The position numbers and the translations under genes were made by a program. A stretch of DNA of 64,000 bases from Aggregatimonas sangjinii. Its GTDB lineage: Bacteria > Bacteroidota > Bacteroidia > Flavobacteriales > Flavobacteriaceae. Shown here one piece after another: positions 17,803 through 29,700 of the stretch (position 1 is its first letter; each line of letters begins with the position of its first letter). The notes beneath the pieces are model-generated. The model ran no database searches. It saw nothing but the letters and a program-made list of their open reading frames with translations, and had not been told where the DNA came from. The DNA is taken from NCBI RefSeq assembly GCF_005943945.1, contig NZ_CP040710.1, positions 4,261,501-4,325,500 on the forward strand. The letters are read 5' to 3'.

Positions 17803-20055
17803 ATGAACTTACGAAAAAGATTTTCCCCAACACTATTACTATTGGCATTTGTACTTTTAGGTGCCTCCCAGCTTTCTGCACAGGTTTTACAAGCGCCCGA
17901 ACCGGCACCGAATCAGAATCCTCCCAACAACGGGGCGGGTAATGCCTGGGGTCCCAACATTTGTGCAGGCATCAATGGCTTTAACGAATACTTCATGGAA
18001 ATCAGCTGGGTAGGCAGCTTCGATGCCAGCAACGAATTTATCTTGGAACTATCCGATGCTTCGGGAAGTTTTAGCGCTCCCGTTGAGCTCGCCCGTGAGG
18101 GAGGACAAAATACGACGAGCGGACAGTTCTTTCAACAATTTGCGCTTCCAACAAATACGAGGGGAGATGGATATAAATTCAGGGTTCGCAGTACAAGCCC
18201 CGTCAGACCCCCTGCTGAGTCCGCAACATTCTCATTGTACTATCAAGGGGTCACCTCCAATTTCAATATTAGTCCCAACGGGGACGGTACCACACCGGGA
18301 ACCTATAATACTACGACACCGGTCACCCTTACGGTTGATAATATTCCCGATGCCAATTCATACTCCTACCAATGGTATAGAAGTGGCACCGGCCCACTCG
18401 CTGAAACAGGTCCATCCATATTGGCCGATCAAGACGGTATGTACCAGGCCTATATCGATTATGGGCCTTGTACAGGTTCCAGTAATGCCTTTTCCAATGT
18501 GATAGACGTACAGTTCTGTAGTGGCAGTCAAGGTATCTTTATTAACCCACCAAGTAACACGGCATTGTGCGCAGGACAAACCGAAACCTTACAAATCAAC
18601 ACTACCGATGGCTCATGGAGCTATCAATGGTATAAGAATGGTACGGCGATACCGGGTGCCACGGCCGACAATTATACCGTGAATGCCAATACAGTCGGTT
18701 TTGAAGGTGACTATCAAGTAGAGATTTCGGCCACAGGCATATGTACCGAACGGTCTGCAGGCATCACCATGACAAACGCCGGCGGCTTTACCGTAACCCG
18801 TGACAACCCTGCCAATGTAGTGGTCTTGCCTTCGCAACCCGAAACCTTGAGTGTAAGCACTACCGCTACGGCAGCAAACTATCAATGGTATCGAAATGGT
18901 ACTATTATAACCGGCGCTACGAACAGCACTTTGGAAATTACCCAAGACGGAACATACTATGTCGAGGTATCCACTACCGGTGCCTGTGCGACCACGGTAA
19001 GTTCCGAAACAACAACAGCTGTTGTCCCGGATTCTTTTGAAGTAGTCATAGGATACAATCCTACAACTTACGCTGCATGTTCGAATACCGACGTGGTTTT
19101 GGAAGTAACCACCATAAACGCCTTGGTCAACGGTAGTCCCATAGATGTAACCGTAGCCTTAGTCGATTCCTTTTCGTATCAATGGCAAAGAGACGGCGTC
19201 GCCATCGCGGGTGCAACCGGAAGAAATATCAGTTTAAGCGATACCGCTGAAAATGGAAGTTATGTCGTAAACGCTACTTTAAATACATATACCGATGAGT
19301 CCAATACGTTACCGGTACAACTATTAACAAACGAAACGGTGACCATTACCAGCAATGGTACCGTATTTTGTAGCGGTGGCGATACGTTAACGATTAGCAC
19401 AGCTACTGACCTGAGTTCAGAAACTTTTATTTGGGAGCGGAATGGTGTTGCTCTGGGCGCAACCACTCCAACACTGACCGTAACGGACACAGGTACTTAT
19501 AGATTGGCCCTCGATAAAAATGGATGTACACTGTATTCCAATGAAATCGTAATTAATGGACTTGACCCGAATCTAATTCAATTAGATGTTGATGGAGATG
19601 TCATTTTCCCAGAGGGAAGTTCAGAAACCGTTAGAGCCTCCGGCGGAACCAGCTATCAATGGTTCGATGCCGGCAACAACCTCCTGAGTAGTACCGACAC
19701 GATGACCTTTACCGAAGAAGGGGACTTTACCTTAGTGGCCTCTATAGACAATTGTCAAGTTACAAGACAACTAAGAGCCGTATATTTGGACCTCTTTAAT
19801 ATTCCTAACGTAATTACGCCCAACGGTGATGGCTCCAATGATCAGTGGGTCATCCCCAATTCCTATTCTAACAAGTCCGATGTAAGTGTTGTCATTTATA
19901 ATGATAAAGGAACCGAGTTATTGAACGTTACCGGATACCAGAACAACTGGCCGGAATCTTCAATGACGTTCCCGAAACAGAACATGGTGTTCTACTATGT
20001 CGTTAGAAATGCCAACGAGACTTTAAAACAAGGAACCATCACTGTTATCAGATAA
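17803..20055 (+). CDS. T9SS type B secreted Ig-like repeat protein
   Basis: 750-residue exported surface protein. The signal peptide is residues 1-26 (LLLLAFVLLGASQLSAQ). The body consists of several Ig/PKD-like modules marked by recurrent YQWY or YQWQ plus NGT/GA motifs (for example SYQWYRSGTG, SYQWYKNGTAIPGAT, NYQWYRNGTIITGAT, SYQWQRDGVAIAGAT). The C-terminal 85 residues (LFNIPNVITPNGDGSNDQW to GTITVIR) are the gliding-motility-associated / type B sorting domain recognised by the type IX secretion system. The PorP/SprF gene follows after only 10 bp, the standard pairing needed for secretion or attachment of type B substrates. Ligand unknown. Confidence 0.93.
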   Translation: MNLRKRFSPTLLLLAFVLLGASQLSAQVLQAPEPAPNQNPPNNGAGNAWGPNICAGINGFNEYFMEISWVGSFDASNEFILELSDASGSFSAPVELAREGGQNTTSGQFFQQFALPTNTRGDGYKFRVRSTSPVRPPAESATFSLYYQGVTSNFNISPNGDGTTPGTYNTTTPVTLTVDNIPDANSYSYQWYRSGTGPLAETGPSILADQDGMYQAYIDYGPCTGSSNAFSNVIDVQFCSGSQGIFINPPSNTALCAGQTETLQINTTDGSWSYQWYKNGTAIPGATADNYTVNANTVGFEGDYQVEISATGICTERSAGITMTNAGGFTVTRDNPANVVVLPSQPETLSVSTTATAANYQWYRNGTIITGATNSTLEITQDGTYYVEVSTTGACATTVSSETTTAVVPDSFEVVIGYNPTTYAACSNTDVVLEVTTINALVNGSPIDVTVALVDSFSYQWQRDGVAIAGATGRNISLSDTAENGSYVVNATLNTYTDESNTLPVQLLTNETVTITSNGTVFCSGGDTLTISTATDLSSETFIWERNGVALGATTPTLTVTDTGTYRLALDKNGCTLYSNEIVINGLDPNLIQLDVDGDVIFPEGSSETVRASGGTSYQWFDAGNNLLSSTDTMTFTEEGDFTLVASIDNCQVTRQLRAVYLDLFNIPNVITPNGDGSNDQWVIPNSYSNKSDVSVVIYNDKGTELLNVTGYQNNWPESSMTFPKQNMVFYYVVRNANETLKQGTITVIR

Positions 20056-20065
20056 TTTGTCCCAA

Positions 20066-22264
20066 ATGAAATTTATCAAATACCTAAGCCTATCCCTTAT
20101 TGTGTTCTTGTCTTTCACGGCCAACGTGCAAGCACAGGAAAACGACCCAGTATTGCCCTACCGGGTCGCACCACAAAATCTCTTGAAATTCAATCGTTTT
20201 TTAATCAACCCCACCTTTACCACGGTTCGGGAAGATAAATCCTATGTAAACCTTTTACATAGAAACCAATCGGTACAATTTCAGGACAATGATCAAACCT
20301 ACTTCTTAAGTTACAGTGGGCGTATCGGGGACAAAAGTGGTTTGGGACTTAGCTTGTATTCGCAGCGAATCGGGCCAATTTCGAATATCGGGGTATTGGC
20401 CAATTACGCCTATGGAATCAAATTAAGCGATAAAAGTAATTTTACCTTCGGGGGTAACCTGGCGTATTACAGTACAGGACTGAACAGAAATGGTGTAGAT
20501 GTTGTTGATCAAGATGATTTCTTACTGAATGGTACCGAAGACAGCAACATTCTTTCCTTTCAGCCCGGTTTTAATATTTCCTATGGAAAGTTCGATTTTG
20601 GGGCGTTCGCGGAAAACCTTATCGAATACAATTTGAAGACCAGTGAATCGCTGTCCGATTTTGCGGACAAAGGTTATTCGGCACATTTGCAATATACCCA
20701 TCCATTTGATAAATCATCCGGGCTATTGGAGAACGCAAGATTGATGCCATTGGCTCGTGTTCGTATGAACAGCCAAAGAGTGCGTTCAACAGAGGAAAAC
20801 GACCTTACCTATGGGGGCAGCCTTATTCTCGACCTTCCTAAATTGGGTTGGTTGCAAGGTGGCTATGATAGTTTTTACGGAGCATCGGTCGGAGCGGGCT
20901 TTAACATCAACAAGAGGCTATCCCTTGGGTATAGCGTTGAAAAAGGTTTCGTTAACGATTTCGATAATTTAGGGGTAACCCATGAGATTTCCTTTGCCTA
21001 TTCCTTTACTCCGAATCTTACGGAAGACCGCGTTATGCTTGAAGACAATAATGACGAACTCGCGTCCAACGAAGAAATAGACCCGACCGCACTAACCGAC
21101 AATGAGGAGATTGCCGAACTGAAAAGAAAACTGGCCGAAAATGATGCGATCATCGCAGAATTGATGTTTCGGCAGGATTCCTTGGAAGCCAATCGCCAAC
21201 AGGACCTGGAACGGCGTTTTGAAATGGTGATGCGTATGGTGCGAAATGAAACAAGTGGCGAACGGCCCGACCTGGAAAAAAGAGCGGAAAATCTGTTCCG
21301 ATCCGGAAATGACAAAACCACAGTCGCAGCGACCACTAGTTATACGAACCCGACTGAACAAAGCAGCAGCGATAATGGTATAGCAAGTACCGCAAAAACT
21401 GATGAAAAGGAAAATATAACAACTGGTACAAATACTACGTCGCAAGAACGTGATGCTGTTGTAGCAGCCACGGTACCGACCCGTAGGACCACACCAGGAA
21501 CCGACCGCCAAACAGCAACCACAGCAACCACAAGTGCACAGGACAATACGCAAAGTAGTTCTTACGCCAAGGTTGCCGAAACGGATAAAATCAAGAGCAG
21601 GAAATTCCGTGATTTGGATGGTGTCGAAAACGGATACTATATCGTAGCCAATGTATATAAAGGTGGAAAGTATATGGAGAAGTTCATGAACAGCCTTGAC
21701 GACAAAGGCATTGTATCCGACTATATCGACAATCCCAAAAATGGGCTGAAATATGTATATCTGGAGCGCTATGACAATTGGGAAGATGCATCCGCGGCAT
21801 ACCTCAGCAATCTGGGCGGTAACTACGATGGCCCGATGTGGGTCATGAATGTCGATAGCCGCTATACGAACGAGGCCTATGCGAGCAATGTCGATAAAAT
21901 TCAGAAAAAAGCGAGTCAGTACGGCACCAACACTTTTAAGAAAAATACCGTTATTAAGGATAAAATCGCTGCGTCAAAACCTGCCGAAAGAAACTTTAGG
22001 TTAGAAGGTGTAGGATCAGGCTACTACATCATTGCCAATGTCTTCGCCAATCCTGAAAATGCAAAGCGTTTTGTAAAGACTTTGAACTCCTATGGTTTGA
22101 GTGCGAGCTATTTTATCAATCCGGAGAACAACTGGAGATATGTGTACCTAAAACGGCATGCTTCCTGGAACAACGCGCTTATTTCCTATTATTCGAAAAT
22201 AAACGATTCGTACGAGGATAAAATGTGGATCATGCGGGTACACCAACAGGATGTGCTGGCGTAA
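20066..22264 (+). CDS. PorP/SprF-family T9SS membrane protein with C-terminal SPOR-like repeats
   Basis: 732 residues from the ATG at 20066; a TTG three codons upstream is not needed. After a signal peptide (ends NVQAQ), residues about 25-315 are a PorP/SprF outer-membrane barrel domain (PYRVAPQNLLKFNRFLINPTF, GLGLSLYSQRIGPISN, YGASVGAGFNI). This is where ordinary family members end (about 300-320 aa). Here follow a coiled coil (about 335-395), a Thr/Ser-rich linker (about 395-510) and two homologous modules of about 85 residues, GYYIVANVY...KYVYLERYDNWEDA and GYYIIANVF...RYVYLKRHASWNNA. These resemble SPOR peptidoglycan-binding domains. The protein could tie the T9SS adhesin platform to the cell wall; that is inference. 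Confidence 0.88.
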   Translation: MKFIKYLSLSLIVFLSFTANVQAQENDPVLPYRVAPQNLLKFNRFLINPTFTTVREDKSYVNLLHRNQSVQFQDNDQTYFLSYSGRIGDKSGLGLSLYSQRIGPISNIGVLANYAYGIKLSDKSNFTFGGNLAYYSTGLNRNGVDVVDQDDFLLNGTEDSNILSFQPGFNISYGKFDFGAFAENLIEYNLKTSESLSDFADKGYSAHLQYTHPFDKSSGLLENARLMPLARVRMNSQRVRSTEENDLTYGGSLILDLPKLGWLQGGYDSFYGASVGAGFNINKRLSLGYSVEKGFVNDFDNLGVTHEISFAYSFTPNLTEDRVMLEDNNDELASNEEIDPTALTDNEEIAELKRKLAENDAIIAELMFRQDSLEANRQQDLERRFEMVMRMVRNETSGERPDLEKRAENLFRSGNDKTTVAATTSYTNPTEQSSSDNGIASTAKTDEKENITTGTNTTSQERDAVVAATVPTRRTTPGTDRQTATTATTSAQDNTQSSSYAKVAETDKIKSRKFRDLDGVENGYYIVANVYKGGKYMEKFMNSLDDKGIVSDYIDNPKNGLKYVYLERYDNWEDASAAYLSNLGGNYDGPMWVMNVDSRYTNEAYASNVDKIQKKASQYGTNTFKKNTVIKDKIAASKPAERNFRLEGVGSGYYIIANVFANPENAKRFVKTLNSYGLSASYFINPENNWRYVYLKRHASWNNALISYYSKINDSYEDKMWIMRVHQQDVLA

Positions 22265-22678
22265 AACTATTTTTCCGAGACGATTCAATATGAAAAAATC
22301 AAGTTATTAGGCACGGCGCTTAACCCAAAATCGAATCGCAATAAATTGAGACGAATTAGCCCCACGAGCTGGCAGTGCTGTTAAAAAAGAATCCTAAAGG
22401 AACCTATTCTATACCTGGTCTTAGGGTAGTTAAACCGGCACATTAAAACCAAATCATAACCCTATCACTCAATAGCCTGCGTTGCGCAAATGTTCGTAGA
22501 ACAAAGTTCTTAATATTATGATCCCAAGATAAAATCAAAAATATTCATACCATTTGGTCTATATGGCGGCCGCTATAAAAGAATATCAAACTGGTTCAGC
22601 AACATCACTGACCAAAAGCTTAAAGAAAGTTCACCGGACTTAAGTCAAAATAGATAGAAGAATTCAAATCAAAAATTT
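22265..22678. other. Intergenic region, 414 bp
   Basis: No convincing gene, RNA or terminator hairpin is seen. A near-palindrome, TATGGCGGCCGCTATA, lies at 22562-22577. The sequence before the EF-hand gene is A-rich (22660-22678) as expected of a flavobacterial translation initiation region. Confidence 0.4.
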
Positions 22679-22984
22679 ATGAAATACGTATCGATCAAAT
22701 CTACGCTTTGCGTATTAGGCATTGCTTTTTTCGTTACCAATAATGTATCCGGGCAATCAACGAATCAAGAACGCGAGGCGACACCTGTTGCTACGGCTGA
22801 AAAACTGTTCGCTAAAATGGATATGAACGAAGATGGACGGCTTACAAAAAATGAGCTCAACGGAACTTTAAGACATGATTTCAAAAAAATCGATTCCAAC
22901 GCCGATGGCATTATCACGGAGGAAGAATTTCTTGAGGCTCCAAAACTCACGAAAAAAGCCATGCGCAAGGATGATCCTCAATAG
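22679..22984 (+). CDS. Secreted EF-hand calcium-binding protein
   Basis: 101-residue exported protein. The signal peptide ends about residue 25 (NNVSGQ). Two EF-hand loops are visible: DMNEDGRLTKNE (about 49-60) and DSNADGIITEEE (about 71-82). Both have acidic residues at positions 1, 3, 5 and 12 or close equivalents and the central Gly. The protein should bind two Ca2+ outside the cytoplasm. It has no repeats beyond the pair and a lysine-rich tail. It lies alone between the two adhesin loci, 414 bp after the PorP-SPOR gene; calcium binding could relate to adhesin stability, but no direct link is shown. Confidence 0.85.
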   Translation: MKYVSIKSTLCVLGIAFFVTNNVSGQSTNQEREATPVATAEKLFAKMDMNEDGRLTKNELNGTLRHDFKKIDSNADGIITEEEFLEAPKLTKKAMRKDDPQ

Positions 22985-23613
22985 CAATCTTTACCAAAAT
23001 CTATAACTTCCCATATCACCATTTTTTCGCTGCTCTAATCATTGGGAAATCCGCCTTATCTGGTATTCAAGAAAACCACCTTTTTAAAATAGCATTTAGC
23101 CAATTACATAGGTCGTATTGGAAAATATTTTCTGGTCTTCCAGAAGAATTCTCTTAGTTCGTTAAAGTAGGGGCAAAGTCAATTCCTATTCCTCTTTAGC
23201 TGAAAAATTCAAGCGATTATCCGTAAATGCCAATGGGTAGGTTTGCCAGTTATATTACGTTTTTTTAGGGAATCCAAGTGCAGATAGATAAGGTTCGTAC
23301 GGGTTGCTCAAAAAGCTATTTTGATTCCAAAACCGCATTATTTATGAATCCTACCTTCAATCATACCATTCGGTTTTATAGCCTATTTACTGATTACACA
23401 CTACAATGATTCTTCTTAAATTAAAATTTTACCCGTTCTGAAACCATTTTTCTTTCCATTTTTATAGCTCCATTGTCTCCGATTAGAATCGGGCAAAAAT
23501 GAAGGTGAGCCGTCAAAAAATCATTTCAACTTCTGTAAAATCCCATTTTCGCCGACCAACGACGCCACGGCAGATTACGGAGGAATCGAACACCTCCAAA
23601 CCCTACCAAACCC
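22985..23613. other. Intergenic region, 629 bp
   Basis: AT-rich sequence without a supportable gene, repeat or RNA. Short open frames lack plausible starts and composition. The last part joins the conserved adhesin promoter element at 23614. Confidence 0.4.
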
Positions 23614-23683
23614 GCGTTTCACAACAAAATTCGACCATACCACAACATTAAATTTCCAGCCACGTGATTAAGGTTAATATTTG
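23614..23683 (+). promoter_or_regulatory. Conserved promoter of giant adhesin locus 2
   Basis: Contains GCGTTTCACAACA (23614-23626) and CACAACATTAA (23641-23651), with CACAACA repeated 21 bp apart (23620 and 23641). The -7-like AATATTTG (23676-23683) lies at the same 35-bp distance as in locus 1. Aligned by eye without gaps to 17696 onward, 34 of the first 43 positions are identical, while the bases between the second repeat and the -7 box have diverged. The predicted start near 23687 leaves a leader of about 105 nt before the ATG. Confidence 0.68.
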
Positions 23684-23792
23684 TAGGTGATGCTGATTTT
23701 TAGTTTGATCCATTCAACCAAATCATTTTAGGAATTGCATTTTGGGTCTTGAACCAAACTCCAAATGCATTCCACCTAACCTACCAACTTCG

Positions 23793-26700
23793 ATGAGTTA
23801 CCGAATAGCTATCCAAAAGAAATATCTTGTCTTCTTTGCCCTTATCATTGGTTGTTTTTTCATTTCCGATATTCAGGCACAACAGGCTTTTGGTCCTAGG
23901 TTACAAAATGCCAATGACCCCTCTCTAGACTATATTAATATTAAAGGGGATTACACCTTTTTGGCGAATAGTGTCATGAATAGGGTCGAGGATTTTCCCG
24001 CGCCGGGCACTACCATTGTAAATATCCCCTACAATGGCACTTTCGGAAACAATTCTTGGATACGCGATTACGTCAACGTTGATCCTGGCCCAGGTATATT
24101 TAACTCCAGTAGTTCCACTCTTGCAACACCCGATTGCTCCCGAATTTACTGGGCTGGACTTTACTGGGCGGGAAATTATGATGTAGAATGGAACACCCCG
24201 AGCTCGTATCCCTATTCATATGATACTTCAAGATATCCAGATGATAACACCCACAACGACGTTACCAGCATTAAATTCAAGGTTCCGGGAGGTACCTATG
24301 TCGACATTACTGCGGATAATGCCGCCGACCCGGTAGGGGAAGAAGATCATATCATCATAGATGGGTATGCCGATGGCGTTCCCGACAGTCCATATGTATG
24401 CTATAAAAACGTGACAGGAATGTTACAAGCCCTTGCCGACCCCGACGGAGAATACTTTGCCGCCAACATACGAGGCACCCGAGGGGGAAACACCTATGGC
24501 GTTGCCGGTTGGACGCTCGTTGTAATTTACGAGAATCCCACTTTAACGGGCAAGTACATTTCCGTTTTCGACGGCTATGAAGGGGTCACTACGCAAACAA
24601 CCGCCTCAAGTAGATCCAATATCGATATTGCGGGCTTTAATACTGTGCCGGCAGGACCGGTACGCGCACGTATCGGAGTTAGTGTCCTTGAAGGTGAAAC
24701 CGACCTTACGGGCGATAGGTTTCGAATCAGAACACCTTTAAACCCAACCTATTCGAATTTGAGTAATGGCGCCAATCCCGCCAATAACTTTTTCAATTCC
24801 AGTATTACCATCGATGGTGCCAATGTCAACTCTAGGAACATCAATAGCACCAATTCAATGGGGTACGATTCCGATATTTTTAATATCAGCAACCCCGGGA
24901 ATAGTGTCATTGAAAATGGCGAAACTTCCGCAAGATTGCAGCTTAGAACCAGTAGTGACTGGTTTGGGGCGTTTTTGGTCACCTTTGGGGTAGATATTAT
25001 CGAACCTGATATCGTTCTGGAGAAAAAGGTAGAGGATATCGCCGGTAACGACATTACCGGGCAAGGGGTAAATCTTGGTCAAATTCTGGATTATGTATTG
25101 TCCTTTACCAACACCGGAAACGATGATGCCACAAACTATACCATTCGCGATGTGCTTCCGATAAACACCACTTTGGACGAGAGCAATATTACCATGCCCC
25201 CAGGTACGACGTATACTTATAATCCCGCAACAAGAGAGGTTGTTTTCAGCATTCCCGACAATATTATAGAAATAGGAGACCCCATTTCCCAGATTCGTAT
25301 GCGGGTACAAGTGGCTGAAAACTGCTTCGACTTTATCGATGCCTGTACCGATTTGATACAGAATCTAGCCTACTCGACCTATGAAGGGGTTATCAATGAC
25401 AACCAAATTACCGATGATCCGAGCGTCTCGGATTTTGATGATTGTGGTTTTGTAACCCCAGGCGCGACCAACTTTCTATTAGACGACCTCTCCGATTGTA
25501 ACTTTACCAGAACGGTACAGTTGTGCGGAGACTTTGCCATTCTCGACGCGGGAGACAATTTTGATTCCTATGTTTGGGTGCGGGACGATAACAATAACGG
25601 AGAGTTGGATGCCACCGATACGGTCCAGAACGACGGTGATCCCGACGGAGACCCAAGTACCTTGGTGGTGACGCAAACCGGCACCTATATCGTTGATAAG
25701 ATCGTGGCCGACCCTTGTAAAGGTTTTAAGGAAATCATTATGGTCGAGCGTTTCGGAAGCACCCAGACCAATCCTTTAGTTGATTTCTTTAACAATAGCA
25801 ATAACGATGCCGATGCGACCAACGATGTGCAGGGCGAAATCGCACAGTGTAGTGTTGATGGGGATCTATTACCCAAGATTTTCTTATGCGGTGCCGGCGA
25901 TACGCAGCTTATACAGGTTAATATTCCCGATGCGCAAAGCCTCTCTTGGGAATTGCTCGATGAGGCCAGTTGCCCCGCCGCCAATGCCGATTGTGCCAAT
26001 AAAAACCTCACCTGTACCTACAACCAAGTCGGTACGGGAGGCGATTTTACCGCCAATGCACCGGGCAAATATCGTTTGGTCATAAACTACGCCAACGGTT
26101 GTTTCAGCAGGTTCTATTTCGATGTTTTTCAAAACAATTTGGATGTTCAGTACAACAAAAGGGATATTTTCTGTGCCACCGATGGGAACATTACGATTAC
26201 CAACCTCGGGGCCAACTATGGTTACCGATTGTTGGATGTTGCCGCTGGCACCATCTTGATTCCGTTTAGCGCCAACAACGGACCTAGTTTCGATATTACC
26301 ACCAATGGAGCCTACCGTGTTGATGTAGTGCAATTGGATGGGGCGGGAGACCCCATTCCTGGGGCCTGTATCTTCAGCACTCCGAATATTGGGGTTTTGG
26401 ACAGGGATTTTCAGGTGGATGTTGAAACCACTCCTGCCAATTGTAATGCACAGGGCACGATTAAGATAGACATTCTGAATGTACGGCCCGATTACACCTA
26501 TGTCCTTCGCCTAGCTGACGGTACATTGGTAGATGACGAAACCGCCCAGCCCGACAATACCCATACCTTTAACGTAAACCCAGGCGACTATATCGTTGAG
26601 GCTTCTACCTCGGACGGCTGTACGTTTTCACAAAATGTGACCGTAGCGGCTACACCGGACCCTACCGTTCTCGCGGTTACCACCAGAAATATCGGCTGTA

Positions 26701-29700
26701 GTGCCGGTATGATTACCCTGACGGGGAGCAACGGCTTTCCCGATCCGGAATACAGCTACGCGATTTGGTCTAAGGACGGAACCCCTTTTTATACGGATTT
26801 TGGCGCTATCCCAGGCGATGCGTATCAAACCGATCCCGTATTCAACTTTGGGTGGAGCGATACCGACGACGACGGTATCGATGAGCTTTATACGCCAGGG
26901 GAAGATGGGGACTACGTATTCGTAATCGTCGATTCGAACAACTGTTTTGCACTTTCAAACGAAGTAACCATTACCGACAACGGTGCCATGACGGTCTCCG
27001 TTACCGATGATTCGGGCGTAAGCTGTAGTGGTAACAATGATGCGCAGATTACCATCGTGCCTTCGGGCGGTATAGGACCGTACACCTACAGTATCGATGC
27101 GGGAACAACTACCCAACCATCGCCGACCTATGTAAACCTATCGGCAGGAACATATAACATTCAGGTAACCGATAGCTCGGGCTGTACCATAAATATTACC
27201 CACGATATCGTCGAGCCGTTTCCGTTATCGGCCTCCGCTGGAGTTTCGAGGGATGCCACCTGCGACCCTATGGGCGCAGAGGTACGCATCACCAACGTGG
27301 TGGGCGGTACCGCTCCCTACGCATACAGTTTTGATGGCGGTAGCACCTACGGTACTTCTACGATTGAAGTCTTGCCCGCGGGTACCTATACCATTATCGT
27401 TAGGGACGCCAGCACCTGTACGTTCCCGATGACCGTGACCGTCGAAGATGTACCACCACCACCATTGGTGACCTTAACCCCGGAAGTCAGTTATTTATGC
27501 GACGGTTCTGCCACCGTAACAGCAACTCCGAACATTACTACCTACAACTATACTTATTCTTTGGATGGGGCCATCAATTCGCCGCCCGATAGCAACGTCT
27601 TTACCAATGTCGCTCCCGGCACCTATACGGTAAGTACGAATTATGTTTCGCAAACACCGCCAACCCCAAGCTTATTGCTTTCCGAAGATTTCGGAAACGG
27701 CCTTACCATACCCAATCCCAATACATCGGGCTATTTCTATGAAAATCAATTGGACGATACTACACCAAGTGGCGCTCCGATTGACAATAGTAGATCTATA
27801 AATGATTATGAATACGCTGTCACAAGTCATATTGAAAGACCATTCGGTGCCTGGATGAGACCTGTTGATGACCATACAAGTAATGGAACCATCGCGGACG
27901 GTCGCTACCTCGTCATCAATATAGGTGCCCCGAGTCCTGGACAAATCATTTACCAAAAACCTATTAACGACATTATCCCCAACCAACCGATAGATGTGTC
28001 GTTATGGCTAATCAATCTTATCCGCAGCACAAGAACGCTTGTGGCTCCCGACCTTACGATAGAATTGAGAGATACCACTACGGATGCGGTTGTCGCCACG
28101 GCAAACACTGGAGCGGTACCGAATAATGAAGATTGGAACGAGTACGTTCTTTCTTTAAATCCAGGTGCGAATACAAGTTTGAATTTGGTAATCACTACCA
28201 ATGAGAGTGAAATTAATGGTAACGATGTTGCTATTGACGATATTACCGTCTATCAAACACCTGAAGTTTGTGAGCTTACCGTACAGACTTCGGTAGTTGT
28301 GGAAGCGGGTAGGGTTTTTGCATCCAATATCGTTGGGTCGACAAATGTAAGTTGTAATGGGCTTTCCGATGGTACCATCTCTTTCGAAGCGGAGAATTTT
28401 GACGCTACCGCAGGTTTCGATTATTCGTTGGATGGCGGTACGACTTGGATCAATTCTACCACCTCTCCCGTGACTACGGGTGCCATTTATGGTGCCGGGC
28501 TGCAACGTATCGAACTGCGAAAAGCGGACGAAACAAGCTGTACGACATTTGTGGAAGCCACTATTTCTGAACCAGCTATCCTAGCGGCCAATGCTGCCAT
28601 TACCACTCCCCTAAATTGTACCAATGGAGGGGCAACGATTACCGCAAGTGTTTCTGGAGGGACACCCGGCTATACCTATCAATTAGAGGATACCGCAGGC
28701 GTTGCGGTCGCAAGCTATGACTTTGCGACCAATGGATCAAATACGGTTTTTACGGGAATCGCACCAGGCGATTATATCGTGCGTGTGCGTGATAATAATT
28801 CTTGCGAAGACCCTATCGATTCGTCCTTGACGGTTGTGTCGACAGAAACCATCGCATTTGATATTACCGCCACAAATTGTTACTCCGGTGCAAACGATGC
28901 CACGATTGAGGTAGATGTAACCGATGGAAACGGCAATTATACCTTCAGCATCAATGGCGGACCGTGGGTGACTCCAACTCCATCAAGCGCAACCTCATAT
29001 ATATTCACAAACCTGGCCGATGGTAGTTATACCATTAATGTTAGAGACGGTGCCGGATGTATCGGAGTTGCTCAAATCGCGGAAATCGACCCGCCGATAA
29101 CCGTGAGTGCAACAGCACCAAATATTACCGCCTGCGCTACGTCGACCTTTATAACAATTTCATCTTCGGGTGGTGATGGTTCTTTTCAGTTTGCTGTAAT
29201 GCCCGATGGCGCCACTCCTTCAATGCCAGACTATAACGCTTCCACCGTTAGGGAGGTATTCGCTCCTGGAGACTACGATATCTATCTGCGTGATCCGAGC
29301 GGAGGACCTAATCGTTGTACCGCCTTTACTGAAATCACCATATTTCAGGATGATCCAATAGCAATTACGCCTACTCCGAGCGATGTAAGCTGTTTTGGAG
29401 CGTCGAACGGCGCCATATCGATTGTTGTAAATTCTGGTGGGGAAGCACCTTTTACCTATAGCATCGACAACGGTGCTACCTATGTCATAGGATCCAATTT
29501 TCCGAACCTAGCCGCTGGAACATATCCCGTGCGTGTTCGCGATGCGAATGGATGTGAAACTATTGTGCAGAATGTACCTGTAAGCCAACCTGCTCTTTTA
29601 GAAGCCGAGGCGGTACAGACACAAGATTATACCTGTACCCAATCGGGGCAGATTACCGTGGGAAGCGTTACACCAACTTCCGGAGGTTCAGGGAGTTACC

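Noticed and set aside
22562-22577. TATGGCGGCCGCTATA near-palindrome as an operator
   Set aside because: Single occurrence, imperfect, far (about 100 bp) from the EF-hand start, no supporting context.
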